This document shows, piece by piece, positions 1 through 5,809 of a stretch of DNA of 18,665 nucleotides. The DNA is taken from positions 1-18,665 of the forward strand of contig CAVKOL010000031.1 in the NCBI GenBank assembly GCA_963658035.1, given 5' to 3'. The notes beneath the pieces were generated by a model. The model ran no database searches. It had not been told where the DNA came from and was given only the letters and a program-made list of their open reading frames with translations. Numbering within the stretch: position 1 is the first letter of the stretch; each line of letters starts with the position of its first letter. The translations under genes and the position numbers were made by a program. Source of the stretch: Paratractidigestivibacter sp963658035 (GTDB lineage: Bacteria; Actinomycetota; Coriobacteriia; Coriobacteriales; Atopobiaceae).

Positions 1-257
1 TCATGAACTACTCCATCTCCAACACCGCCGAGTACGGCGAGTACTACGCCGGCCCCAAGGTCATCAACGAGCAGTCCCGTGAGGCCATGAAGCTCATCCT
101 CGAACGCATCCAGAACGGCGAGTTTGCGCAGGAGTTCGTCGACGACTGCAACAACGACCACAAGTGGCTCTTGGAGCAGCGTGAGGCCATCAACACCCAC
201 CCCATCGAGGTCACCGGCGAGAAGATTCGCTCCATGTTCTCCTGGATCAAGAAGTAG
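1..257 (+). CDS. ilvC: Ketol-acid reductoisomerase, C-terminal fragment (partial, 5' end outside window)
   Basis: This is the last 84 codons of an acetohydroxyacid isomeroreductase, the NADPH-dependent second common step of valine, leucine and isoleucine synthesis. The visible part matches the C-terminal knotted helical domain of class I IlvC: YSISNTAEYGEYYAGP near the left edge, then EAMKLILERIQNGEFAQEF, and a short end at SMFSWIKK. The frame is open to the left edge, so the first ATG seen (position 3) is internal and not a start. The stop TAG is followed 33 bp later by a strong intrinsic terminator, so this is the last gene of its transcript. It is the only protein gene on the plus strand here. 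Family identity is secure from the motif spacing; the catalytic N-terminal domain cannot be checked. Confidence 0.93.
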   Translation, partial: MNYSISNTAEYGEYYAGPKVINEQSREAMKLILERIQNGEFAQEFVDDCNNDHKWLLEQREAINTHPIEVTGEKIRSMFSWIKK

Positions 258-290
258 GGTTACTGCTTCTAGCGAGTTTTAACGCCTTGA

Positions 291-323
291 AGGGCGGCGA
301 CCGTGCGGTCGCCGCCCTTTTTT
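291..323 (+). terminator. Intrinsic terminator of ilvC
   Basis: A perfect 12-bp stem, AGGGCGGCGACC (291-302) with its complement (307-318), a GTGC tetraloop and a run of six T (318-323). It lies 33 bp after the ilvC stop. On the minus strand the hairpin lacks a following T run, so it acts in the plus direction. Confidence 0.93.
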
Positions 324-362
324 CGTCGATGCCGCGGCCCCGTGCGCCGCCCCCAACACACA

Positions 363-498
363 CGCGCGACTTTTCTTGGTTTAAATCGAATCTTGCCGAG
401 TAGCCAGGATGGTTTTGGTCACGTTTGCCCAGTTGGCCGAGCCGCCAAAAGGGTCGGCTACTCAACGGAACCGGATTTAAACCAAGAAAAGTCGCGCG
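363..498. repeat. Long imperfect palindrome (136 bp) downstream of ilvC
   Basis: The outer arms at 363-387 and 474-498 are perfect 25-bp inverted complements (5' arm begins CGCGCGACTTTTCTTGG). Further in, GAGTAGCC (398-405) pairs with GGCTACTC (456-463), and TTTTGG (413-418) pairs with CCAAAA (445-450). There is no T run on either side, so it is not a normal terminator. No open frame inside it looks like a protein. The size and nested pairing resemble the palindromes near 10.9 kb and 14.4-15.0 kb, but it lacks their 16-nt apex motif. Confidence 0.85.
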
Positions 499-543
499 AG
501 TCCTTGCGCCGTCCCTCAAAGGGCTAAATCGCGGCACAAGAAA

Positions 544-571
544 GGGGCGAGAAGCTTATGCTTCTCGCCCC
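544..571 (-). terminator. Perfect 12-bp hairpin, possible minus-strand terminator
   Basis: GGGGCGAGAAGC (544-555) pairs perfectly with 560-571 around a TTAT loop. On the minus strand the stem is followed by TTTCTTGTG, a weak T-rich tract, so it could end a minus transcript covering 572-900. On the plus strand there is no T run. The arm shares GGCGAGAA with the hairpin at 2341-2364. Confidence 0.5.
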
Positions 572-901
572 GACTAATCAAATGATTGGAATCGCCCCTT
601 TTAGCGAAGACTCGAGTCTTAAGCGGACAATCGATTCTCTTAAGGACCCGTCGCCCAAACCAAAGCCTTGAAGGCATGTTGCCTTTGGAATGTTTAGCGA
701 GTGCGCTCGCCCGAGTGTGTGGGCTTTAAAGGGTGCAGGCGGCGGGCCCGAAAGACGCTATATCTTCTGTGTTCACTGGACTCGCCTCCTTTGACGGTCG
801 CTTTATGGGGTAGCGACGACTCTGTTATCTTCAGTATCCCCCGCCAGGCGCCGTCTAAACCGCCGCAGCGCAAATCTGCGTACCCATCCCGCCAACGGTA
901 G
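572..901 (-). other. Gene-free, hairpin-rich segment; possible structured RNA, unidentified
   Basis: About 330 bp with no convincing protein of normal size. It is lower in GC than its neighbours and rich in short stems: GCGAG/CTCGC around 699-712, CCAAAG/CTTTGG around 659-689, GTCGCT/AGCGAC around 798-818 and CGCAG/CTGCG around 866-878. If transcribed, the minus direction is favoured by the hairpin and T-rich tract at 544-571. I compared it by eye with tmRNA (no terminal TPsiC-like arm or CCA), RNase P RNA (no GAGGAAAGTCC core) and SRP RNA (no GGAAGCA apical loop) and none fits. It holds the mini-ORF at 726-776. Confidence 0.3.
726..776 (-). CDS. Candidate 16-residue peptide with strong Shine-Dalgarno
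   Basis: A GTG start at 774-776 opens MNTEDIASFGPAACTL followed by TAA. It is preceded at 8-nt spacing by AAAGGAGG (785-792), the best ribosome-binding sequence in the window. No gene follows on the minus strand within the window, so it is not an obvious leader peptide for a downstream operon. It could be a stand-alone small protein or part of a dual-function small RNA ending at the 544-571 hairpin. The peptide matches no family I recognise. The SD match alone could arise by chance, so confidence is low. Confidence 0.3.
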   Translation of the reverse strand: MNTEDIASFGPAACTL

Positions 902-933
902 AAAAAAGGCCCTGAGCGTAGCGCCCAGGGCCT
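902..933 (-). terminator. Intrinsic terminator of the infC-rpmI-rplT operon
   Basis: On the minus strand AGGCCCTGGGCG pairs with CGCTCAGGGCCT (one G-U wobble) around a CTA loop, followed by six T (902-907). It starts about 27 nt after the rplT stop. Confidence 0.93.
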
Positions 934-959
934 CAACAAGCTATAAAAGCAAGCCGCAG

Positions 960-1319
960 TTACTCGGCGATGGCCTTCTTAGCGACCTCGGCGAGGTCGG
1001 CGAAGGTCTGCTCGTCGGAGTAAGCGATCTCGGCGAGGACCTTGCGGTCAAGCTCGACACCGGCGACCTTGAGGCCGTGCATGAAGGTGCTGTAGGACAT
1101 GCCGTTGATGCGAGCAGCGGCGTTGATGCGCTGAATCCACAGAGCGCGGATGTCGCGCTTCTTGTTGCGGCGATCGCGGTACTGGTACTGACCGGAGTGC
1201 TGGGCCTGCTCCTTCATACCACGGAAGGTACGGGAGGAAGTGCCGTAATAACCCTTAGTACGCTCGACGAGGGTCTGACGCTTCTTGCGGCCAGCCATTG
1301 CGCGCTTAACACGTGCCAT
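960..1319 (-). CDS. rplT: 50S ribosomal protein L20
   Basis: 119 residues, the normal length for bL20, a primary assembly protein of the large ribosomal subunit. The basic N-terminus MARVKRAMAGRKKRQTLVERTKGYYG and the central RDRRNKKRDIRALWIQRINAAAR are family signatures. The ATG at 1317-1319 has AGGAG about 10 nt upstream. It is the last gene of infC-rpmI-rplT and is followed by a strong terminator. In Bacillus L20 represses its own operon by binding the infC leader; a leader terminator at 2165-2198 makes a similar loop plausible here, but the L20-binding fold itself was not demonstrated. Confidence 0.97.
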   Translation of the reverse strand: MARVKRAMAGRKKRQTLVERTKGYYGTSSRTFRGMKEQAQHSGQYQYRDRRNKKRDIRALWIQRINAAARINGMSYSTFMHGLKVAGVELDRKVLAEIAYSDEQTFADLAEVAKKAIAE

Positions 1320-1366
1320 ATCTAATCAACTCCTAGAGAAAAAGTAAGGGACAAGGGGTCGGCAAT

Positions 1367-1558
1367 TTAGCCGAGACGAGCGGCGACGTTCTTGGCGTCG
1401 GCGGGAGACACGACGGTCTCCTGGCGGAAGCCGCGGATGCGCTTCTGGGACTTCTTGGTAAGAATGTGGCTCTTGAAAGCCTTAGCGCGCATGAGCTTGC
1501 CGGTGCCGGTCTTGCGGAAACGCTTTGCGGTACCCTTGTGCGTCTTCATCTTAGGCAT
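1367..1558 (-). CDS. rpmI: 50S ribosomal protein L35
   Basis: 63 residues starting MPKMKTHKGTAKRFRKTGTGK, the conserved start of bL35, a small basic component of the large subunit. I chose the ATG at 1556-1558 rather than the in-frame upstream ATG at 1606, because the family begins exactly at MPKMK. AAGGAG lies 7 nt before this start, inside the end of infC. Only 1 nt separates the infC stop from the start, indicating translational coupling. Confidence 0.97.
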   Translation of the reverse strand: MPKMKTHKGTAKRFRKTGTGKLMRAKAFKSHILTKKSQKRIRGFRQETVVSPADAKNVAARLG

Positions 1559-1559
1559 T

Positions 1560-2126
1560 CTAGTTCTCCTTCTCAGTGGACTCGTCATCGTCGGGCTTGG
1601 CGTCAAAGGCGCCCTTGATGGGGACGATGAGCATGTGCATGTTGCGGCCTTCCATCAAAGGCTGCTGCTCTACGGTGGCGTAAGGCTTGAGGTCCTCTGC
1701 CAGACGGTCGAGCACGATCCTACCTTGCTCCGGGTGGGCCATCTCGCGGCCACGGAACATGATGGTAATCTTGACGCGCGCGCCCTTCTTAAGGAAGCGG
1801 AGGACGTGACCCTTCTTGGTCTCGTAGTCGCCTACGTCGATCTTGGGACGGAACTTCATCTCCTTGATCTCGACCTTGACCTGGTTCTTGCGCGCTGCCT
1901 TGGCCTTGCGGTCCTGCTCGTACTTGAACTTCTTGTAATCGAGCACCTTGCACACCGGAGGCTCGGCGTTGGGGGCGATCTCTACAAGGTCAAGACCCTG
2001 GTCGTTGGCAATACGAAGTGCGTCACGGACGCCAAACAGGCCCATCTGGGAGCCGTCGACGCCAATGAGACGGCATGTGCGAGAAGTGATCTCCCCGTTG
2101 ATGCGGGGACCATCGTTTTTAGCTAT
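1560..2126 (-). CDS. infC: Translation initiation factor IF-3, apparently initiated at AUA
   Basis: 188 residues. IF-3 binds the 30S subunit, checks start codon and initiator tRNA, and prevents premature subunit joining. The N-domain contains DLVEIAPNAEPPVCKVLDY and the C-domain runs from KEMKFRPKIDVGDYETK to the acidic end. The first ATG in frame (2045) would delete the conserved opening AKNDGPRINGEI. That segment is encoded in frame from 2126 downwards. Between the in-frame stop TAG at 2130-2132 and the ATG at 2045 there is no ATG, GTG or TTG. An ATA codon at 2124-2126 sits 6 nt after GGAAGGTG, an excellent Shine-Dalgarno, so AUA is the likely start. Rare AUU/AUC/AUA starts are known in infC and give IF-3 control of its own synthesis. 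It is followed 1 nt later by rpmI. Confidence 0.95.
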   Translation of the reverse strand: MAKNDGPRINGEITSRTCRLIGVDGSQMGLFGVRDALRIANDQGLDLVEIAPNAEPPVCKVLDYKKFKYEQDRKAKAARKNQVKVEIKEMKFRPKIDVGDYETKKGHVLRFLKKGARVKITIMFRGREMAHPEQGRIVLDRLAEDLKPYATVEQQPLMEGRNMHMLIVPIKGAFDAKPDDDESTEKEN

Positions 2127-2164
2127 CTTCTACACCTTCCTCTCAACGCGGCGTGTGCCGCACG

Positions 2165-2198
2165 AAAAATCTCCCGGAGCCAAAGTGCGTCCAGGAGA
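2165..2198 (-). terminator. Attenuator-like terminator in the infC leader
   Basis: On the minus strand TCTCCTGGA (2198-2190) pairs with TCCGGGAGA (2178-2170), one G-U wobble, 11-nt loop, then TTTTT (2169-2165). It lies between the predicted promoter and the infC start, about 40 nt before the start codon. A competing fold is visible: AGACAAAG (2234-2227) with TTTTGTCT (2203-2196), enclosing the hairpin CTCGC/GCGAG. Its 3' arm overlaps the terminator's 5' arm by 3 nt, as expected of an antiterminator. The ligand is unknown; L20 is the obvious candidate by analogy with Bacillus. Confidence 0.6.
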
Positions 2199-2305
2199 CA
2201 AAACTCGCACATAAGCGAGGAAGATTCTTTGTCTGACCAGACAGCAACCAAAAGGCGCCGTGTAGGTGGGGACCCATGTGCTTGGTCCCGCTTTTCCAAA
2301 AGAGA

Positions 2306-2334
2306 ATATTAGCGCAAGGCCAAATCCCGCGCAA
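2306..2334 (-). promoter_or_regulatory. Predicted promoter of infC-rpmI-rplT
   Basis: On the minus strand -35 TTGCGC (2334-2329) and -10 TAATAT (2311-2306) are separated by exactly 17 nt. The implied transcription start near 2299 gives a leader of about 170 nt, which contains the attenuator and several small hairpins, including GGGACC/GGTCCC and the palindrome TGTCTGACCAGACA at 2230-2243. Confidence 0.65.
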
Positions 2335-2340
2335 GGCCAG

Positions 2341-2364
2341 GTGGCGAGAAGTTCTTCTCGCCAC
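2341..2364. promoter_or_regulatory. Perfect 10-bp inverted repeat between divergent promoters
   Basis: GTGGCGAGAA (2341-2350), GTTC loop, TTCTCGCCAC (2355-2364). It sits directly upstream of the infC -35 box and upstream of tRNA-Leu, with no T run on either strand. It may be an operator or a transcript-insulating hairpin. The GGCGAGAA core recurs at 544-571. Function is not established. Confidence 0.4.
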
Positions 2365-2399
2365 AGATGCTCCATGAGAGACACCGGGCGAAGTTTTGC

Positions 2400-2428
2400 G
2401 TGGCAATTTGGCCGAACTCTGCTAACAT
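2400..2428 (+). promoter_or_regulatory. Weak candidate promoter of tRNA-Leu
   Basis: GTGGCA (2400-2405), a 17-nt spacer and TAACAT (2423-2428) would start transcription about 7 nt before the tRNA. The -10 is good and the -35 poor, so this is tentative. Confidence 0.35.
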
Positions 2429-2441
2429 AGTTTAGCGCATT

Positions 2442-2525
2442 GCCCGAGTGGCGGAATGGCAGACGCGGCGGTCTCAAAAACCGTTGGGGAAACTCGTGTG
2501 AGTTCGAGTCTCACCTCGGGCACCA
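2442..2525 (+). tRNA. tRNA-Leu (anticodon CAA)
   Basis: 84 nt with a 7-bp acceptor stem GCCCGAG/CTCGGGC, an encoded CCA end (2523-2525), a long type II variable arm as expected for leucine, and the T loop TTCGAGT closed by GTGAG/CTCAC. The anticodon loop CTCAAAA (2473-2479) places CAA at 2475-2477, reading UUG codons. It is divergent from infC and followed 13 bp later by its own terminator. Confidence 0.97.
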
Positions 2526-2537
2526 TTTCGAATAAAG

Positions 2538-2564
2538 AAGCACCCGTACCCCGGGTGCTTTTTT
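2538..2564 (+). terminator. Intrinsic terminator of tRNA-Leu
   Basis: AAGCACCCG (2538-2546) pairs with CGGGTGCTT (2552-2560) around a 5-nt loop and runs into six T (2559-2564). On the minus strand the same stem is followed by CTTTATT, so it may also work weakly on readthrough from the MBL gene. Confidence 0.92.
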
Positions 2565-2589
2565 CATGCCGCGACATCGTGTCTTCAGT

Positions 2590-2653
2590 GACGGGACCTA
2601 AATCGCAGATTGTCGGCTAATTGAAGCGCTTTATCTGCGATTTAGGTCCCGTC
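2590..2653. repeat. 64-bp palindrome between convergent tRNA-Leu and MBL gene
   Basis: Perfect 21-bp arms at 2590-2610 and 2633-2653 (5' arm begins GACGGGACCTAAATCGC) with a 22-nt loop. Outside them GTCTT (2581-2585) can pair with AAGAC (2659-2663). There is no T run on either side, so it is not a classic terminator. It lies between two convergent transcription units. Confidence 0.85.
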
Positions 2654-2679
2654 ATCGAAAGACGGTAGGCGACGGGTCC

Positions 2680-3321
2680 CTAGCGCAGGAAGGGGTTGCA
2701 GCCAAGCTCGAAGGCCATGGTGGTCGAGGGGCCGTGGCCGCAAAAGAGCGTGGCCGAGGCCGGGATCCGGCGAGCCATGCGGGCCAGGGAAGCCAGGATG
2801 GTGGCCTCGTCTCCCCCGTCGAGGTCGGTGCGGCCGTGGCTGGACGGGAACAAGGTGTCGCCCACAAAGACGACGCTCTCGGCCGTGCCGCCGCCAACCA
2901 GGCAGACGCCGCCCGGGGTGTGGCCGGGGGTCTCCATGACGGTGAACGTTGCGGTGCCAAGGGTGATGACCTGGCCCTCCGTGAGAAGACCATCGGGGGC
3001 GGGCGCATCGTCGTCGTAGGCGATGCCCAGCTCAGAGACCTCGCCGGCGTGGCGGGCACGCTCGGCGTCGGCCGCGTGGATAAGGTACGCCGCACCGCAG
3101 GCGGCCTTGAGGGCCGCGACGCCGCCCACGTGATCGCCGTGGCCGTGGGTGGCCACGATGTACTTGACCTCGACATCTTCCAGCTGTTGGGCGACCTCGC
3201 GCCCGTTGCCGCCGGGGTCGACGACCATTGCCTGGCCCTCGCTCACGTAGGCGTAGCAATTGGTCTGGATGGGGCCCACGACAAACTGGCGCAGCTCGTC
3301 GGCGTTCTTCTGGTCACTCAC
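2680..3321 (-). CDS. MBL-fold metallo-hydrolase (glyoxalase II-like)
   Basis: 213 residues, the length of small single-domain metallo-beta-lactamase-fold hydrolases such as the YcbL/GloB-like group. Metal-binding motifs are all present: THGHGDH at 58-64, H134 in TPGHTPGG, D155 in VGDTLF and H196 in CGHGPST. This predicts a binuclear metal site, commonly zinc, and thioester or similar hydrolase activity. The actual substrate cannot be read from sequence. Translation starts at GTG (3319-3321), 2 nt after the rel stop, with AAAGGG just upstream, so it is translationally coupled to rel. It is the last gene of the secD-recJ-rel operon. No strong terminator follows; the hairpins at 2590-2653 and 2538-2564 are the nearest structures. 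Confidence 0.9.
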   Translation of the reverse strand: MSDQKNADELRQFVVGPIQTNCYAYVSEGQAMVVDPGGNGREVAQQLEDVEVKYIVATHGHGDHVGGVAALKAACGAAYLIHAADAERARHAGEVSELGIAYDDDAPAPDGLLTEGQVITLGTATFTVMETPGHTPGGVCLVGGGTAESVVFVGDTLFPSSHGRTDLDGGDEATILASLARMARRIPASATLFCGHGPSTTMAFELGCNPFLR

Positions 3322-3323
3322 GG

Positions 3324-5807
3324 CTAACCCTTTCTCTTGGGGGTCTGGGCGCCCTCGCCGGGCATGAGGCGGCGCGCGTCGTAGACCGACGGCACTCGGC
3401 TGACCTGCGCCAACAGGGCATCGAGCAGGCTCGCGTCGGAAATCGAGACCAAGAAGCGCAGGCGGGCGATCCCCTGCGAGGAGGTCTGCGTGGCCGCCGA
3501 CATGATGTTTCCGCCGGCGTCGCCGATCGCGATGGTGACGTCTTTAAGCAGGCCCATGCGGTCGGTGGCCTCGACCACGATCTCGACGCGGAACTCGGTG
3601 GCGCCCGAGGTGTCCCAGGCCACGTCGATCATGCGCTCGGGGTGGTTCATGAGGTCGGCGACGTTGGGGCAGTTGGCGCGGTGGACCGAGACGCCGCGGC
3701 CGCGCGTGATGAAGCCCACGATGTCGTCGCCTGCCACCGGGTTGCAGCAGTGGGCCAGGTGGACGAGAAGATCGGCGTCACCCTTGACCACCACGCCGCA
3801 GCTGGCCTTGCGTTTGTTGCTCTTGCCGCCGGCCACCGTCTGGGTGATGGCGTAGGCCTGCATGATGGGCTTGCCGGTTGCCATGGCCTGGCGCTGGCGT
3901 TCGGCCTTCTCGGCTTCTTTAGCTGCGGCGGCAAGCTGCTCGGGAGAGCCGGCCTCCAAGATCTCCTCGACCTTGTTGGAGACCTGCTTGGTCGAGGCCT
4001 TGCCGGTGTGCGCCGCGGCAAACAGGTCGTCCTGGCTGCGGAAACCCAGCTCGTCGCACACGGTGTCCAGTGCCTTGACCGTGCGGCGGGTCGAGATGCC
4101 GTAGCCGCGCTTGCGCAGCTCGCGGGCAAGCTCGATGCGGCCCTGCTCGGCGTCGTCGGTCTTGGTCTCGGTCGAGAAGTACTTGCGGATCTTGGCGCGG
4201 GCGCTGGGGGTAACGACCAGGTCCATCCAGTCGTGCGACGGGCGGGCGTTCTTGTTGGTCAAGATGTCCACGCGGTCGCCCATGTGGAGCTTATAGGTAA
4301 GCGGCACGACGCTGCCGTTGACCTTGGCGCCCACGCAGTGGTTGCCCACCTCGGTGTGGACGGCGTAGGCAAAGTCCAAAGGCGTCGAGTCGCGGCGCAG
4401 GCTCATGACCTCGCCCTTTGGCGTGAAGACAAAAATCTCGCGCTCAAAGAGGTCGACGCGCAGGTTGTCCAGGAACTCGTGCGGGTCGTCGATGTCGTCT
4501 TCGGCCGCCCAGTCCAGGCTCTTGCGGATCCAGTTGATCGTGGAGTCGATCGAGCGGTCCTCGGCGCTCATGCGGCCGCGGGAGTTGCCGCTCTTCTTGT
4601 AGAGCCAGTGGGCGGCGATGCCGTACTCAGACGCCTCGTGCATCTCGACGGTGCGGATCTGGATCTCGATGGGGCGGCCGTCGGGGCCGATCACCGTGGT
4701 GTGCAACGACTGGTAGAGGTTGGCCTTGGGCGTTGCGATGTAGTCCTTGAAGCGGCCGGGCATGGGGTGCCACAGGCTGTGGACGGCGCCCAAGGCGCTG
4801 TAGCAATCCCCCACCGTCTGCGTGATGACGCGCAGGGCGATGAGATCGTAGATGTCCGAGAACTCGCGGCCCTTGCGGGTCATCTTCATGTAGATGCTCC
4901 ACAGGTGCTTTGGCCTGCCCGTTATTTGGTAATCGGAGAGACCCACGCGCTTGAGCTCGTCGTCCAAGGTCTTGATCGCGCCCTCGGTGTCGTCCTCGCG
5001 CTGGGCGCGGGAGTCCTGGACCATGCGGGCCACGCGCTGGTACTCCTCGGGCTCCAACCAAAAGAAGGCCAGGTCCTCGAGCTCCCACTTGACCGACGAG
5101 ATGCCCAGGCGGTCGGCGAGAGGGGCATAGACGTCCATGGTCTCGCGGGCCTTGAAGAGGCGGCGGTCGGGCGGAAGCGCGGCCAGGGTACGCATGTTGT
5201 GCAGGCGGTCTGCCAGCTTGATGATGACGACGCGGATGTCGCGGCTCATGGCCAAGAACATCTTGCGCAGGTTCCAGGCCTGCTTCTCATCCATGGAGGT
5301 GACCTTGATCGAGGTGAGCTTGGTCACGCCGTCAACGAGGTCTGCCACCGTCTGGCCAAAGAGGTCGGCCAGCTGCGTCAACGTGGCCGAGGTGTCCTCG
5401 ACGGTGTCGTGGAGAAGGGCCGCGCAGATAGTGTCCTCGTCCATGTGGAGGTCCTTGGCAAGGATCAAGGCCACCTCGACGGGGTGGTTGATATAGGGCT
5501 CGCCCGAGCGGCGGCGCTGGTCCTTGTGGTACTGCGCGGCAAAGTGGTAGGCGCGCGAGACCATGTCCATGCCCTCGGCGTCCAGGTAGGCGGCGCAGGC
5601 CTCCTCAAGCAGGCGGAAGTTGGCGGCGTCGGGGGCGGCCTTGGGGGCCGGGGCGGCGGGGGTTGCCGGGGCAGCGGGGGCCGCAGGCGCGGGCGCCGCA
5701 TCCTTCTCGGCAGACGGCGAGACGGGCTTCTCGGCCAAGACCGCAGCGCTCTTCTCGGCTACCTGGGCGTCCTTCTTAGCGCCTACCTGGGCATCGCTTG
5801 CGTCCAT
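3324..5807 (-). CDS. rel: Bifunctional (p)ppGpp synthetase/hydrolase (RelA/SpoT family)
   Basis: 827 residues with the full long RSH architecture. HD hydrolase domain (about 77-240): NHPVEVA with H108, LLHDTVEDT (H133, D134, E137, D138) and KLADRLHN. Synthetase domain (about 290-400): FKDYIATPKANLYQSLHTT and EIQIRT. TGS domain about 458-516 (VFTPKGEV). Zinc-finger region with HCCNP and ANCPN (about 686-715). C-terminal ACT domain about 740-813. Intact HD residues and RFKD at 352-355, rather than the EXDD of synthetase-only RelA, indicate an enzyme that both makes and degrades the stringent-response alarmone. Odd feature: residues 1-62 are an Ala/Pro/Lys-rich low-complexity extension not part of the RSH core. 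It starts 2 nt after the recJ stop. Confidence 0.96.
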   Translation of the reverse strand: MDASDAQVGAKKDAQVAEKSAAVLAEKPVSPSAEKDAAPAPAAPAAPATPAAPAPKAAPDAANFRLLEEACAAYLDAEGMDMVSRAYHFAAQYHKDQRRRSGEPYINHPVEVALILAKDLHMDEDTICAALLHDTVEDTSATLTQLADLFGQTVADLVDGVTKLTSIKVTSMDEKQAWNLRKMFLAMSRDIRVVIIKLADRLHNMRTLAALPPDRRLFKARETMDVYAPLADRLGISSVKWELEDLAFFWLEPEEYQRVARMVQDSRAQREDDTEGAIKTLDDELKRVGLSDYQITGRPKHLWSIYMKMTRKGREFSDIYDLIALRVITQTVGDCYSALGAVHSLWHPMPGRFKDYIATPKANLYQSLHTTVIGPDGRPIEIQIRTVEMHEASEYGIAAHWLYKKSGNSRGRMSAEDRSIDSTINWIRKSLDWAAEDDIDDPHEFLDNLRVDLFEREIFVFTPKGEVMSLRRDSTPLDFAYAVHTEVGNHCVGAKVNGSVVPLTYKLHMGDRVDILTNKNARPSHDWMDLVVTPSARAKIRKYFSTETKTDDAEQGRIELARELRKRGYGISTRRTVKALDTVCDELGFRSQDDLFAAAHTGKASTKQVSNKVEEILEAGSPEQLAAAAKEAEKAERQRQAMATGKPIMQAYAITQTVAGGKSNKRKASCGVVVKGDADLLVHLAHCCNPVAGDDIVGFITRGRGVSVHRANCPNVADLMNHPERMIDVAWDTSGATEFRVEIVVEATDRMGLLKDVTIAIGDAGGNIMSAATQTSSQGIARLRFLVSISDASLLDALLAQVSRVPSVYDARRLMPGEGAQTPKRKG

Positions 5808-5809
5808 GG

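Noticed and set aside
303..527. 74-codon plus-strand open frame after ilvC
   Set aside because: It lies across the ilvC terminator and the 363-498 palindrome, has no ribosome-binding site and encodes Arg/Pro-rich random-looking sequence.
572..901. tmRNA, RNase P RNA or SRP RNA
   Set aside because: None of the diagnostic core sequences or terminal pairings is present on either strand.
1560..2045. infC starting at ATG 2045 (161 residues)
   Set aside because: Would remove the conserved N-terminal segment; no Shine-Dalgarno at that ATG, whereas ATA at 2124-2126 has a strong one.
2165..2300. T-box riboswitch in the infC leader
   Set aside because: No AGGGTGGNACCGCG-type T-box sequence and no specifier-loop arrangement; infC is not a usual T-box target.
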